64,000 bases of DNA from Collybiopsis luxurians FD-317 M1 (GCA_000827265.1 KN834754.1:1341154-1405153); one strand, 5' to 3'; shown: positions 46,817 through 60,110, counted from the first letter of the stretch. The notes: a model not told the origin generated them from the letters alone. Translations and numbers: made by a program.

Positions 46817-48515
46817 GATGATTAGAATGAGTGGATTTAAAGAGTGAAAGAGGCTACGAGTTGCGAGAGTTGTTGAAGAAGCTGGCGGAGGATATCAACT
46901 GAGGTCGATGAGAAATAAGACTCGAGATGGGACAGCCTTTATACCATTTTTTCTTCAGAGAAATGAATTGAAGCCTTCGGGTCGACGAACGAAAAAATTT
47001 TAAGCGAGGCCAAGCGTAAGCTGAGGATTTTCGGCTCTCGATCGTTCTTCTGCAACGTGAAGTCGCCAAAGAATGTCTATTCAGATTGTACATCAATAAG
47101 AAGTCCTGCCAACATACAATTGAAATGTTCTGAGAGTGTCAGGGATATGTATTGGGGAAGTGTATTTGTACGTACCGATTTACGACCTTGATGAGCGGGA
47201 ATTACATGTTAGGTGAACGCTGGAACGTCCAGGAGTCTGGGCGGAGGTAGAGCATGGACCGGAGATTAGGCATACGGATGCGGGGCCGAAAACAGAACGG
47301 AAAGGAGATGCAATTTCCCGTGTTACGGACGCGTCTTACCGCGCTTTCCTTGTGATAAAGCCCCGAAAAACCGCCAAAGTCTCTGAAATGTTAGAGACAA
47401 AGCCTTCCGTATCACGTAAGGACTAACCACTCGAAGCCAAAGTCCGCATCGAAAAAGCGGGCACTAACGAGATGAAAAAGATACTGGTTACCCGATGACA
47501 GCGAGAATATCGGAGAGGACGTGCATACATACGCGCTCAGTTTTCTGTAGTGTTTCGAACACACGCTGCTCAGGGTTATCATTAGCATCTTCCCTTCCTG
47601 ACCTTCTTAGCGAGAGGCTAACCTGTGGCTTCATTCTCTCAGGAGTTGACGCGACAGGAGAAGACGAGTGTCGAACACCACTTCATTTCTGAGAAGACTG
47701 GCAAAATAGTGGCGCTAGTAAGCCTATCCAATGAGGTGGTATTATTAAATGTCGAGGGATGGAAAGTATAGGCTTTTTACATAGAGCTTCAGAACTTTGA
47801 CAGCCCGCGATCAAACCGCACTTCTTTACGTTGCAACAGAGAGAGGAAAGTCAAAGCTGGTCAAATCGCTTGTCGGTAGTACTCAGCTCGATGTGTCCTG
47901 TGTCAAAACATACCCAAGGCTGTCGCTCACAGTCGAGCTGCTGAATTCTTGACAATCCTTGACTGCGCCGCGAGTCGGGAGTCGCATCGTCCATGATTAT
48001 GACCACGAAACATGATCGCGATTGGCTGTTTTCCTGAGCAATTAATGACATCTCGTAAGTTCATCACGCTGTGTCCGATCTGTCTGAAGGATTCGCTCAG
48101 ATTCGCTCAAGATTGCGCACCCTTTCTGTCCAATGGTGAGACGAGCCAAGTTGACGTTCTCACCACGCAATTGAGGACAATTTTCTTCACCCATGGGGTT
48201 AGACAGCAAGTACATCGCTTGTCCATACAAAGCGCATGTCAAGTTTTGAGGTCGAGACAGGTCTTTGCACACTATTTCGTCGAGGTTCTGAAATCCACGC
48301 TGCATTTGGTGGTGAAAGATGTCTTAAGTAGAGCTGAAGTTGATTAGAGTATCTCCGAAGTGGGAAGGTAAAGGCGCTTGATTGAGCGCCGACACACCGC
48401 GTCACAACGCCCACACTCAACTTGGAACAGATTGCTGGCTGGATAGGCGGGAGGGTCAATTTGGGCTTTACAGACAGGGCTGACGCGTCTTGAATCTCCA
48501 CCATTTCTCCGAAAA
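46817..48515. other. Divergent upstream region, secreted protein and TRAPPC11
   Basis: About 1.7 kb. It contains the promoter of the secreted protein gene at its left edge. Small open frames (47495-47692, 48012-48347 +; 47851-48051, 48042-48305 -) show no protein-like features. No RNA gene seen. Confidence 0.45.
46937..46943 (-). promoter_or_regulatory. TATA box of secreted hydrophobic protein 1
   Basis: TATAAAG on the minus strand, about 120 bp upstream of the ATG, a distance similar to the paralogue's TATA box. Confidence 0.5.
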
Positions 48516-51500
48516 ATGAATTCATATCCCCTCGAATTGCTGGCCCAGCTGGCCCCAGTAATGTTCGTGGCTGGACTCAATCCTCCTCCGCCTCCAGCTC
48601 CAGCTCCGGTAGCACCTAGTTCAGGTCCGACACCTCCTGCACCAACACATCACTCCCGTCATCCAAGTTTCACGGGCAACAGCGACTCAAATTTACCGAC
48701 TTCCCAATCTCATTCCAATCTGACTTCGAATGCTCAACCTACCCCACCCGCTACTCGACCAGATCCATTTACCATTCTCCTAGCTCGTTTACGCGAAATT
48801 TTGCTCAATCAACGCAAAGTCACTGTGTGGGATCCGCCAACCTTCACATTGCCTGCTCAGGATAAGGAAGAGAAGGAAGTCATCGAGAAGAAGAAAATAT
48901 TCCAAGTTGTTCTAGTGGATAAAGACTCCCGATTTCCTCCCCGAAAAGTTACCTTGGAAACTCCATCTCAAGGCGAAATAGCTGGACCCAACGTTGGCCA
49001 TTCCCCGCTTTCACCATTAACCCCAACTTCACCCCTTCACCCCGATGGTTTAATCGCACCCATATGGATAAGGAAACATACAATGCTCGTACCCGCCGTA
49101 TTTGTTTTATTCACCCGTCTCTTCGAGTTGGATTCAACTAATACGCCCCCATCTCCGCCAGACGCACTGGAATTGGAACGCCAGCAGGACACCATTCTAG
49201 CTACTTCAATTGCTCAGCGGAAACGTTCCACTAACGAACGAGGGATAAAATTAACTGTCGTTCTATTAGCTTCGAGGAGGATGCTGGATGATCCAAGTTT
49301 AAATTTAGATGCTAGACTGACGTTTATACGGAGGCAGTCCGGGTTGGATTCGAGGGCAGCACTATTCGTGCTCAGTCCGATTCCAAGAGAGGAGTTGAGC
49401 GAGTTCGTCAAGAGGTACGACACGAAATTTCCTTCCTCCAGGTTTCTTATTAAATGGTTGTAGCCTACAAGCAGCTCTGTGGGATCCAGCCGTAGAATAC
49501 TACACGGCCCACTCAAAACGCGTGCGACAGAAGCGGAACCGTCATCAAGCCCAGTCCTCCCAACAATCCTCCCAATACAACCCTTCATCCAATCTGGGGC
49601 CTATCAATGGGGCGGCGGCCTTGTCTCCCAAAGGCTGGACTGTGCGGTATGAATACAAGATGGCCTGTTTTGCAGAATTCCGCGGCGAACACGAGGTTGC
49701 GCTCAAACATTACCAAGATGCCTATACCGCGTTGACAATGCTGTTTTTGGCTCCGGGTAGTTCATTGGCGGTGGGAGCCGCGGCGGCTTCGATATCCGCA
49801 GCAGCAGTTTCTTCAGGCGAAAGAGGTTCCATTTCGACTACTACGACTCCCCATCTCGCCTCGCACTTTCCCCTACCGCCACGAACAAAACGATGGGCCG
49901 AAGCGAAAGTTCTAGCGGACACAATAAATATCAAGATCATCAAGCTCTACTTGTACAATAACGAGACCGCGCTTGCTCTGGCCCAGCAGAGATTACATGT
50001 GCGGACTTTCCCCACGGTGGCTGGGTTCGTCGGGTTGGCGACGGGAGCATCTCTGGGGGCCGGAGAAGGGAAAGAAGTGAGAGATGCTGAGGAAGGAAGT
50101 TATGAATATTGGTCCTGGGTAGGCAGAATGTGGTCTGTCTTGGCTGAGATGCTAGTCGAGGGCTCTCGCACGCCAGGGACAAATCTGATCATTCCTGTTC
50201 ACCGGCCCCGCCTTCCCCCATCTGGTCCTTCTGCATCTACGACCGTCGCTACCGTCGGTCGGAAATCTGCTCTGGCGGAAGGATATCTCAGCACGGGAAC
50301 CTCTCTAGGTCTCAATCCGTCTCATGCTCTGATGCATCCGGGGTGGTACTATTTACTCGCGGCTGAGTGTGGGGAGAGGAAGGTTGCCAGGTTCATTCAG
50401 GGATCGAAAGTTAGGGGCGGGGAAATGTCGGAAGAGCAAAGAAAAACATATTTAGGGAACGTGAGGGGGCTGGTAGGGGATGTACTCGAGGTGAGCTTCA
50501 TGTTCTGATTTCTATGTGCTACTTCTGGTTCTCGCCCCTTTCACTCATCTCTAAATTAAGGCTGATCATTCATCGCTCTATCTTAGCTCTACACGAAATC
50601 TTACGAATTATTCAAAGCCTATGGCTCTCAATCTCCCTCCAGCGCCGCCGTTGTCACTTCTCCGTCCAATCCGTCGACTATCGCCACATCATCTTCAAAT
50701 CCACCAACGACGCCCTCGATTGCATCACAGGCGTTCAATCCACCTATAAATTCTTCCGCTGGCTCAGGAGCTGGGACAGGCCGACTCCCACTTTATATCG
50801 CCCACCGCATTGCCCTGACTTACGCGCTTTTCCCAGACCCAAACCCTTCACCGCGACCCGTTCCACCGGCGGATGGAAAAGACGCAGAATTGGACTTATT
50901 AGTCTGGGACAGCAGTCAAGATGAGGAAGTAAAAGAATTCCAGGGAAAAGACCCAGAAAAGCTCGCTTTAGCCGCTCGCTTCCTGGCGAGGATCGCCAAA
51001 AGCTACCAGCGGGAGGGGGTCTCTGCTTCATCGACAGTCTCACCGACAACTTTTCCTTCATTTCCTATCTCATCGCGAATCGGGCGAGCAGTCTCGGCTT
51101 CTTCCTCGGATCCTGAATCTGACACGAACGACTCTTTACAATTGGGTTGGCCTACCTTGCTCGTTCCCCTTCTTCGAACGTGGAGTGGGATTTTGAAGTT
51201 TTTAATTGGAAATGAGTTGAGGCTTGTTCGTTCGTTATCTGCGGCAGACGAAAAATTAAAGGCAGATGCCCTTGTAAAATTGGAGGAGCACGTAGAATCA
51301 TATATCCGTGTCCTTGTTGAACGGATATCTGTCGATTCCGGGTCCGCGAAGACGGAGAAGGAGAGATCCCAATTACAGAGAGAGTTGAATCGAGCTATGC
51401 GGACTTGGAACTTTATTCAACATCAGAAAGTTGCAGATGGGAAAGCTGAAGTAGATGAGGGGGATGAAAAGGTGATCCGGATAGATCATACCGATACTCA

Positions 51501-54305
51501 ACCCATATTCGATACGTCGGTGGTGTTTTGGCGAGGAAGAGTGTGGGTGTCGTCGTCGGCGATGTCTGATACCTCAGAGGCCGGTACTTCTTTGAAGGTA
51601 GAGGAGTCCACACCTTTTCAGTTATCTATCACTTCACCATCCGGTGTCGCTATTGATGAGCTGGTGTGGAGTGAGGTTAGGATTGGGGTGGTGTTTGAGT
51701 ATGAATCTTTCGAGAACGATGTGTCCTCGCTTAGTCCGACAAGCGAAACGGGTGGATCGGAAGAAGGGGCAGGCAGAGGAGCGCAAGAGGAGGAATCAAG
51801 GGCAAAAATAAGGAAGAAGGAAGTGGTTATTGTACTACGACCGGTTCAGCACGGCTCTGCAACTGGGCCCCAGGATGAGGCAAACGACCTCGTCAGTACC
51901 ATCGACTTGGGTCATATAGACTTTGATCCTGGTTCCGATTCCGCAGCGGAAAACAACGCGGTGATTGAAAGAGCAGTGAATGTGTCGCTGAAATGGAATC
52001 TAGGTCGAACGAAGGTTTTAACTGGTACTGTCGGGGTAAGGGGAAGTAGCGGGGTCGGTGAAGGCCGAATTAGGGTAATTATTGTCTACGAATACATTCT
52101 TCCGGATTTCTTTACTGATGCTTACGTCGCAGTTATCATCCCTACTTTTCAGACTTGTTTCTCCTACTCTTTCTACATCGTCTTCCGCCAGTGTGTTAGA
52201 ACTCCCGCTGAACATTCCCGCTCGAAGAGGAGCTCCTCCCCCTCCTCCTTCTGTCCCTGATTCTCTACAACTTGTAAACCCCAGCACGTCAAATGGAGTG
52301 AAAGCACAGTCACAGGTCCAGGCATTGTGGTTTGCTGGTTTCATCGAATCAGAATCAGCGAAGAAACCTCGGTGGGTGCCCGTTTCGCGACGGCGGGACG
52401 ATGAAGGTGGAGCGTATGAATACGTCGAGTATGTCCATTCCTTTTCCTTCTCGCGCCGAGTGTCGCCGCTTACATCCATTCACACAGAGTCAAACACCGC
52501 CCGCACCCTCTCTCCATTTCTGTACACCACTCTGGTCCTGCGTACGTTGGAGAGGAATATCCTGTAGAGGTCGTCGTGAGTGGATGTTCTTGTTGTAGTG
52601 CGCATCAAGAGGGACGGGAGGAAACCGTGGAGGTGGTCATGGATGTATTACTGCAGCCCGTTGAGACGGATATAACTGCCGGTAAGCTTGCGACTCCTCT
52701 CGTTAACTTTGACTCCCATCTTGACCATATATTTTACAAAAGTGAACACTATATCTATGGACACGTATCAAAGTAATGCCATGATTAGAGGTATCCCCCT
52801 TGGCTTACTGGCTCTACATCCACACTCCTCGTCGTCAGCACCCGCACAAATAACCCGTACTTTATGGATCAAAAACACCGGAGGTGCAGGCGATCGTGTT
52901 TTTGATATGGGGGTACGAACGAGGCCTGTCTTTGGTGAAAACCGTATCGCAAATCCGCGTCTAGAGACGGAAACACTCAAAACAGTTTCGATACCGTGCA
53001 TTGAGCCGCTGAGTGTTTCTTATGATGTCACGTATCGGAGGCGGCCCCCTCCTGCTCCTTCTGGTGGTCCCGCGAAGAGCGATGGGAAGTCATGGTGGCT
53101 CATAGAATCTGCGGAGTTGTCGAAGGACGAAGACAACGCTTCGACATGGGTGGAACGGGTAGAAGCTGATACTGAAGTTATCGTGAGGACGACATTTGGA
53201 TGTATTGCGCCCTCTGGTGTAAAGGTGGAGAAAGTCGTGCTGAAGAACAAAGGAGTGAGTTTGGCTTTTGGTTATGTTGTATTTCTTCCAATTTTGATAA
53301 CTCTCCAGGACAATGAAGCGGTGAAGATATTGAGTTCTGAAATTGGTCTGGAGGAAGAGGGTGATATAGGTATCTTCCCATTCGGTCCGTCTTTCTATTC
53401 ACTATCTTCGTCAGCATTACTGACCCTGAACTAGAATTCCTGCCTGGCGACGGGTACTGTGATGTCTGCCGGATCGGAATTGCCAATCGAGATGAAGACG
53501 AGAACCTTGACGGCGGAGAAATACATGGTCCTGGAGAATACGAAGTCTTTTGGCGAAGGTCAGTCCTGCATGTTATCAAGATGTTCTTAAGCTCATCCTC
53601 CCGGGAATGCGCAGGATCCTCCCGTTAAACGAACGCCAGTCCCTCTCAACAACTCTTTTTTCGCTCCCTACCCTCCATCCACCGTCAGACGAACTTATCG
53701 CACTGCTTGATGTTCCACCGGTAGCCAAGTTACATGAACCGATACCACTTACCCTCACGATTAGGAATCGTCACCCTACACGGACGGCGGATGTTTATGT
53801 ACAACTGGAGGCTAGTTCAACATCCCATGCAGTAACGATGGGTGATCCTTCTTCAGCTTCAACGTCGGGAACAGTGACCGGAGCGGCAGGACCTTCCACT
53901 CAAGGGCAGATTTCCGATTCCACAATGTCTCAAGGTTTTGTCGTTGCGGGTCTCAGAGCCGGTCGTGTACCTTTACTTCTCGCTGGGGCCGAAGAACGCC
54001 TAACGTGGATGCTCATTCCTATTGAATGTGGACACATGAATCTACCTACTATAAGAGTCATTGACCGGCGGAAGAGTTCAAGAGAAACTGTGGGGCTCGT
54101 AGCTGGTGCAGAGAGCGAGGATGGAGATACAATTGAACGAGATAGAAATTACACGGACGCAGATGGTAGAGGAGGGGAAGTGAAAGTCATTGATATTCGA
54201 ACTGAAGGAAGAAGGGGGGAAGCGATTCAAAGGGATGAACAAGGAGGAGTCGATTCCGTGATGGAGAAAAGCAGGAGGATAGGAACCGTCTTAGTTTTGC
54301 CATAA
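48516..54305 (+). CDS. TRAPPC11: TRAPP complex subunit 11 (foie gras and gryzun domains)
   Basis: Exons: 48516-49414, 49464-50490, 50587-52074, 52133-52428, 52488-52681, 52743-53254, 53309-53369, 53435-53558, 53615-54305; 1763 residues. TRAPPC11 belongs to the TRAPP tethering complexes that act in ER-Golgi traffic. The N-terminus starts MNSYPLELLAQLAPVMFVAG as in other family members, then has a Pro-rich insert. The foie gras domain covers about residues 310-640 (DPAVEYYTAHSKRVRQKRNR, VRYEYKMACFAEFRGEHEVA, WSWVGRMWSVLAEML, HPGWYYLLAAEC). Helical and beta regions follow, with the gryzun-like part near the end (GEEYPVEVVV, NTGGAGDRVFDMGVR, VAKLHEPIPLTLTIRNRH). Loops are longer than usual and rich in Ser, Glu and Gly. 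The intron 52429-52487 with donor GTATGT is needed to link two frames. Confidence 0.92.
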
Positions 54306-55253
54306 TCGCCTCTGTTGTCTGAAGCCTTCGCTAGTGTCTTCCAACTGTTGTTTCTTGGTTTCCTCTGACCAACCTTTGACAAGCGCCCTCATGAAACTTG
54401 ACACAAACGTTTGAAGCGCGCTGAAGATCGGCACTCATTGGTTTCAGGTAAAATAGGAGAGTTGGAAGACGGGAAGAAGACGGAGAGAGAGATCTTATAT
54501 TATACAAGTTGGATCACAAAGTTGGATCGTGATGTTGATATTTGGGGCCATTCGACAGCGGGAGCAGAACTGGAGCTGAAGCTCGCAGTCTCCTGAATAC
54601 TATCCCTATAGTTCGAGCTTCTATTAGCGTCAACCCTAGATATAGTCCTCAACTCTTCTACAGACAGGGAAGTCCAGTGAAAGAAGAAGTGGACCTTTTG
54701 AACGCTCGAGCTTTCCCAAAAATTTTCGGATATGAACCGTCGGTAATGATTTCCTTCGATCGTAATTGACCCCACCCAAACATCCAACGTCAGTCATATC
54801 GATTGCTTCCCTCCACACGCGGAATCTTTTTCCCTGACGCGTCGGACTCGCCCCAATATCACTATCGCACATCTAACCAGTCCGCTCAAGTACTCTAATG
54901 GTTTGAACGTAGCCCCGACGCGTTTTGAGTCGACCCCTGGAAACAGAGCGCCTGGAAAAGTCTTTTCTTGGGGTCTGAAGCTTGAGCTTGAGCTTCTCGT
55001 GTTGAAGCGTCAAAATTGCCTGACAAGTTTTTTTTTCAGATTTATTTTCCAATAGCTCCACTTCTCTCCTTTGTCTCTCCTGTTTCTGAAAGGCGGCTGC
55101 TTGGCTTATTTTCGCTTTGCTTGTTCATGGCCCCGAAAAAAGGGTATAAAACCCCTTCCACTTCCAGGACAATCCCCATCGACTTCAGTAGTCACTTCGT
55201 CTCTTACAGAAGTTCCTCACACTCCCTTTTCAATCACTCTCATTTTATTCACT
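54306..55253. other. Intergenic, promoter region of secreted hydrophobic protein 2
   Basis: A 948 bp stretch. The open frames at 54411-54769 (+) and 54500-54872 (-) have no protein-like features. A TATA box lies near the right end. Confidence 0.5.
55145..55150 (+). promoter_or_regulatory. TATA box of secreted hydrophobic protein 2
   Basis: TATAAA in AGGGTATAAAACCCC, about 105 bp upstream of the start codon. Confidence 0.6.
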
Positions 55254-56009
55254 ATGCGTTTTGCTGCCATCTCCCTCCTTGCCACCATCACCTCCGCCGC
55301 CTTCTCCTACGCGGCCCCCGTCTCCCCTGCCACCACCGCTCTCGAGGCCCGCCACTACCAAAGCTGCGGCTGCCACGATATCAGCAGTGTCATCTCTAGT
55401 GTCACTGTGTCCCTCACTCCCATCATCGAAGAGCTCAGTAAGTTTGCTCGTTTGCCCTTTCTTGTCCTTCTCTGAATTCCGGTTTTCACTACTGCAGCTT
55501 ACATCACCGCCGACAACTGCACCGCGGAGATTTTGACTCCCATCCTTGGCGATGTGAAGGAAATCCTTGAGGTCGCCATTACCGACGTGAAGGCACTTGT
55601 TGGCGTGACTTTGACCACCGTCTTGACCACCGTTGATGGTGTTCTCCTCACCGTCACTGACGTCGCCCACCTCGTGTGCGGTCTCCTTGAGGTATATGAC
55701 CTTGCTTCGTGTTTGATCACTGTCCATATACTGACTTTCATCCATCTCTAGTTGATTTTCGGTGCTGTGGCCGTCGTCTTGAAAGTCGTCAGCTCCGTCG
55801 AGGCAAAACTTGTCTACCCCCTCCTTTGCGAGGTTCTCAAGCTCGTTGCTGAGTTGCTCCAGCTCATTCTCAACCTCGTCGGTGGCTTGCTTGTCATTCT
55901 CCTCCCTCTCATCAGCGAGGTTGTCTTCACTGTCATCTCCACTCTCAACCTCACCACCGTGTTCGCTTGCCTTACCGTCAAGTCGGTCACTTCTGTCGTT
56001 TCACTCTAG
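55254..56009 (+). CDS. Small secreted hydrophobic protein, paralogue 2
   Basis: Exons: 55254-55437, 55498-55691, 55752-56009; 211 residues. Signal peptide MRFAAISLLATITSAAFS, propeptide ending TALEAR, then SCGCHDISSVIS and ADNCTAEIL with an N-glycosylation site. Val/Leu-rich helices follow (VKALVGVTLTTVLTTVDGVL, CEVLKLVAELLQLILNLVGG). It matches the gene at 46098-46816 in every feature, including intron positions, and the two lie on opposite strands on either side of TRAPPC11. Third positions are rich in C (GCC, CTC, ACC), unlike the weaker bias of paralogue 1, which suggests this copy is the highly expressed one. No known domain. Confidence 0.82.
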
Positions 56010-56194
56010 ATTGCTGCTGTAAAGCAGGTTTTCCGTACCATCTTTGTATTTGGATATGAACACATACCTCTTCACCTCTCTTTTCGGGCGATGACTGTTA
56101 TCGAAAATAGTTTTTAAATATCCTACATACGACCTTTTATATTTCAATGCAATCTCAATAAAATTAAATGATTGGAAAACTTCAATAAAACGAT

Positions 56195-58182
56195 TCATCT
56201 CCGTCCATAGATCCACAACATTGGCTCTCTCTGAATCCATACAATGCCCTTAAGCCCATTCTCACCCACTAACTTCACAACTTCTCCGAATCTTAGTCCC
56301 TTCGCGGCCTTGACGAGATCCCAGTTCACCTTCCACCCCGCAAATGCATTGATAACACCTCCATTCCCGGGATTGGTATGAGCATCACTAACGGAATCAA
56401 CATCGGCTACCCGCCAAATGCGCATCCGGCTCATCATCTCTGACGGACTCCATTCAGCTATCAAATGGGTAATCGTACGGGAGCCAGAGAGCTCGTCAAG
56501 GGTTAGATTCTCCGTTTTGTCATAAACTGTCCAAGGATAGGTTGATACTCGGTCAGATACGTCGGCGGAAGAAAATAGAGACGTTGAAGGGAACGGTGGG
56601 GCGTGTACTTGGAGGAAGAGTGAGGCTCCGGTTTGAGCAGCGAGATTGGATATGTGTACGTGGTAAGCTAATGCACAAGAATCGTCAGAACATATCTCGG
56701 GCAACAGAAATATCATACCTTTTCCATTCGGAACAGGAGGAGGATATGCGTCATTAAAACGCTTCAAAGCTTCCCCGCCGGGATAATTTGCCATAGACGA
56801 CATTGTCAACATCGCCGTTCCAGCAAGATTGAGTAAGAGCGAGCTCCAGAAACCCAAGAATAATAGACGTCCAATCAAAGATGATTTACGTTGAGACACC
56901 CTACATTGAACAAGAATCAATCGCAGAAATGAAAGACAAGGAAGAGAAAAAAAGCGCACATCCACCTTCCAGCCCGGGCTGCAGCAATGTTAAACATCGG
57001 AACAACGTAGACAATGAATCGCCACTCCTTATGTGCCAGTAAGCTGATGATGCCAATGAAAGCAATATGAGGTAAAAGTGCTTCTTGAATGCGTTTATCC
57101 ATAATGAATCCAAGGATCGATAGAGGAAACGTGGTAAGCAAAAGTTTTGGAAGGAAGGAGACAAAATAGGTCCACGGTGGGGAAGTCTGTTAGAGGGAAT
57201 GCATGTTTAGGACGCTCCCAACTAACAGACAGTTCGAGAGCACGCACACCCCATTCGGAACTTTTTCCTTCTACGATGTTAAAATAGATACTAGAGAACT
57301 CGGGCCAGACCGCAGTTTTCCAGAAGTACGAGTCGACGGCGGTAGTTAAGGCTACAAAGGTGAGATTTAGAGCGGACAGCCATTGCGCAATGTATACTGT
57401 GCCTCACCTATTGACGATAGTCCCAGGGCCAGACCCACTTTGACTGTTCCACCAAATGAGATATATCCGGAAATTAGAGTTTGCAAGACCAAAGGAGCAA
57501 GTAGCAAGGCCAATTCCGCTCGAAAGACCACCGCTGAAAACGTTAAGAGAGCGACTGCAGAGTAGACATTGGCTGAAGATGGTTTCGGAGAGCTCGGAAA
57601 TCGAGACAAAAGTAAGGCAGAGGAAATGTTGACTGGTATCATAGCAAACATATTAGGTAGCGTTCGCCCCATCCAGAAAGGAACATGAAATTGTGATATA
57701 GTGATAAGAGTAAATAGCAATCCAGTGGGACGGCCAAAGCGACGCGAAACTGCTCGTCTGATGAGACAAATTCCAACGGCATTGAGCGTTGATAACACTA
57801 GGCGGACTACGACAGCGTGTTTGTCAGTGAGATACGCAAAGAAATGATCCATAACGAACTGATGATTTGCAAGTTAAATTTACTGGCAACGAAACCGAAT
57901 GAGTTTGCAACTTGGATTACTGGAATTGATATCCAGGCAAGCAGAGTACTTCCAATGAACGTCCTTGGTACTGCTCCAGGAAAAGTGAAGTGGTCATACT
58001 GGAAGAGATTAGATGAGAAATCTCGTCAAAAATGAACACACCTTGTCGAGATTGGCGACGCCGTACATCAATGTATCGTGGACTGCATGGAGGTTAAAGC
58101 TTTCTTCCACTTTCGTATACGGAGCGAGCAGAACATGAGTCCATCCTGTCAAGCAAATGAGCGCGTCGAGGGCGACGGACAT
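56195..58182 (-). CDS. ALG12: ALG12-type alpha-1,6-mannosyltransferase of the ER
   Basis: Exons: 56195-56667, 56719-56900, 56966-57186, 57227-57351, 57408-57806, 57860-57998, 58042-58182; 559 residues. It adds a mannose from dolichyl-phosphate mannose to the lipid-linked N-glycan precursor in the ER lumen (family GT22). Seen: ALDALICLTGWTHVLLAPY and TKVEESFNLHAVHDTLMYG, with the conserved acidic residues of the first luminal loop, YDHFTFPGAVPRTF, many transmembrane helices, VWPEFSSIYFNIVEGKSSEW, and HKEWRFIVYVVPMFNIAAA, a hallmark of GT22 enzymes. The last ~230 residues are soluble. Introns are 40-65 nt; the 40 nt intron (57187-57226) is the shortest in the window. A CpG-depleted partial copy lies at 61720-62185. 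Confidence 0.92.
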
Positions 58183-59339
58183 CCGTAAACGTGGAGTTTG
58201 ATCACGGGACCACCGTATCCACAGCTTTGACTGTTTACACCTTCCTCATCCGGAATAGCTATTCTTAAAATTCTTTAAAGGTGCTAAATCGATCGCGAGT
58301 AGGTGTTCAGTTGCAAGCATCGTATTCGTGTCGTCTATTACAAGGATCGTCTTGATCGCTCTATATGTGAGGACCAGGAGGGTAACGGCTCGAGGGAACA
58401 GCAGCAGTAGGGACTACTCAAAAGAAGACACCCTATATGATAGAGATAGAACTTCAAGTAGTATACCACCATAGGTCGTGCGCATGAAGACTTGAAAGTA
58501 GGCGGAAGCGGGAACCTTGCTATTAACAGCTGCAGAAGGGGAAATTCAATTCAATGACGAAGGTCAGCATTCTAAACTTGTCAATCTACCGATAGCCAGC
58601 CGACAGCACATTTGCGTTATACTCTGATGATCGATCTCAGTAATCCCTTCTTTCCGTATCATCGGTGTTTGATTGAAAGTTACAGCTGAGAGAATAGCTG
58701 CAAAAGATATGCAAGTATGCTGGCAAATCAGTGTAGTGTTGCAGTGATGTTCTTCCTTGCCAATTAGTCATTGCTGAATTACTCATGGAATCTCCATTTT
58801 GCGCGGATGTTGAAGCCAAAATGTAAGCTCGGATGACACTGAGATGAAAATGCAATTGCAGATAACACAAAACACAAGGAGAACATATATTGAGCACAGC
58901 AAGTCCAAAAGAGTTGTGAGAAGACTGATCACACTCTCATCACCATGATGAAGTGGGCAGAAACCACCTCAAGTGAGCTAAACGCGAATGAGCATGGATG
59001 TATAAAGCTGAGATCTAGTGACATGTGTGACAATGAAAACAATTTCAATGACTGACTACTGACTACGCTACACACAGTAACTCAGGTAAGAAAAATTCCC
59101 TCCTTGTCAGCCCGTCTCGACAGTAAAAATAAAGAACATAAATGAAGAACTGTAACTTTTTTAATTTTATTTAGAGGCCGAAAAATAAAACTAGACACGC
59201 AAATAGCAATGATAGAACGGTAATGAAACGTCGATGGGTTTCACCAATGACCATATAGATGCGGCTCGGCCCGAATCCCCTACTCCAACTTCGCGAAAGT
59301 GGTTGCTAGTAGAGTTGTCATTCGCGTCGAAGTTGACTG
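58183..59339. other. Intergenic, source of a duplicated block
   Basis: About 1.2 kb upstream of ALG12. The part 58888-59155 is repeated at 62185-62400, fused there to the ALG12 fragment. The open frame at 58637-58897 (-) has no recognisable features. 59216-59339 is the continuation of the family-D linker, dead in copy E. Confidence 0.55.
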
Positions 59340-59805
59340 TTAGAATGTGGTTTCATCGCTAGTGTCCGGTGCAGGTCCCGAGCATAGTTCACCATCGGGG
59401 CAGCAACCGATGATTCCATTCGACCCTATGGCGCAGTAGAATCTTCATGGAGAAACTGTCGTGAATAACATAACAGAGTATATAGGCAAAAAGTCTTCTT
59501 ACCCACTATTGCAGCAAGTATCTGTTCCAACCAAGCCGTTAGTGAGCAATCTGTAGCTGTAGAAGTGTGAAATGTTTTTACATACCGTCACTGCAGCAAT
59601 CGCCTCCGAGAGGGCAGCAGAATCCAGTGTTGTCGCAAAAGCCCCACCCTGAAGGACAAGAGGCCTGCCTTTGCCCAAGCAAACCTCGGACTGTGGCATC
59701 TTTTTTAGCACTACCTTTGATTGTCGGTTGAAAGACTTGACTATCAGCATTAACCATGCAAGTAGCCAGGAAGATCCCAAAAACCGCAGTGTACCAATGC
59801 ATCAT
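59340..59805 (-). CDS. Truncated cysteine-rich secreted protein, family copy E
   Basis: Exons: 59340-59442, 59503-59521, 59586-59805; 113 residues. Signal peptide (ending CMVNA), prodomain ending GLLGQRQ and the Cys-rich domain (CPSGWGFCD, CCPLGGDCC, CNSG, FYC, GCCPDGELC) are intact and splice sites are kept. A TAA follows SDETTF where copy D reads CAA, so a C-to-T change ends the protein before the linker. Downstream the linker sequence is still recognisable for about 60 bp, then lost. If expressed, it would be a small secreted 12-Cys protein without an anchor. It could equally be a decaying fragment. Confidence 0.6.
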
Positions 59806-59855
59806 GATTTCCAGAGAGCACAAGAGCAGTGAAGGCAATGTGGAGGTACCCTCCG

Positions 59856-59862
59856 TTTTATA
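59856..59862 (-). promoter_or_regulatory. TATA box of family copy E
   Basis: TATAAAA, 51 bp upstream of the ATG, retained in the truncated copy. Confidence 0.55.
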
Positions 59863-60110
59863 CCACCTGGCTGTAGGGGCCACTGAGTGGATCTTATCAA
59901 AACTCCCACTTAATCACTTCATCTCGACCAATTGTCTTCAATGAAAACCGTCCTTGTATTTCCTGACCCGAAAAAGCAATTCACATTGAAGATAATTGAA
60001 TGAAGGCAGGATTCTGGAATGAGGTGGTGCACTATCATTTGATGAGCACCTGATTACAGTTTGGAAATGATCTCCCTTGTCAATAAGGATGGTCAACTTG
60101 GGCAGAATTA

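Noticed and set aside
52332..52598. Frame reading PSRAECRRLHPFTQSQTPPA inside TRAPPC11, at first taken as a frameshifted exon
   Set aside because: An intron 52429-52487 with donor GTATGT restores the frame across the region and leads directly into GPAYVGEEYPV.
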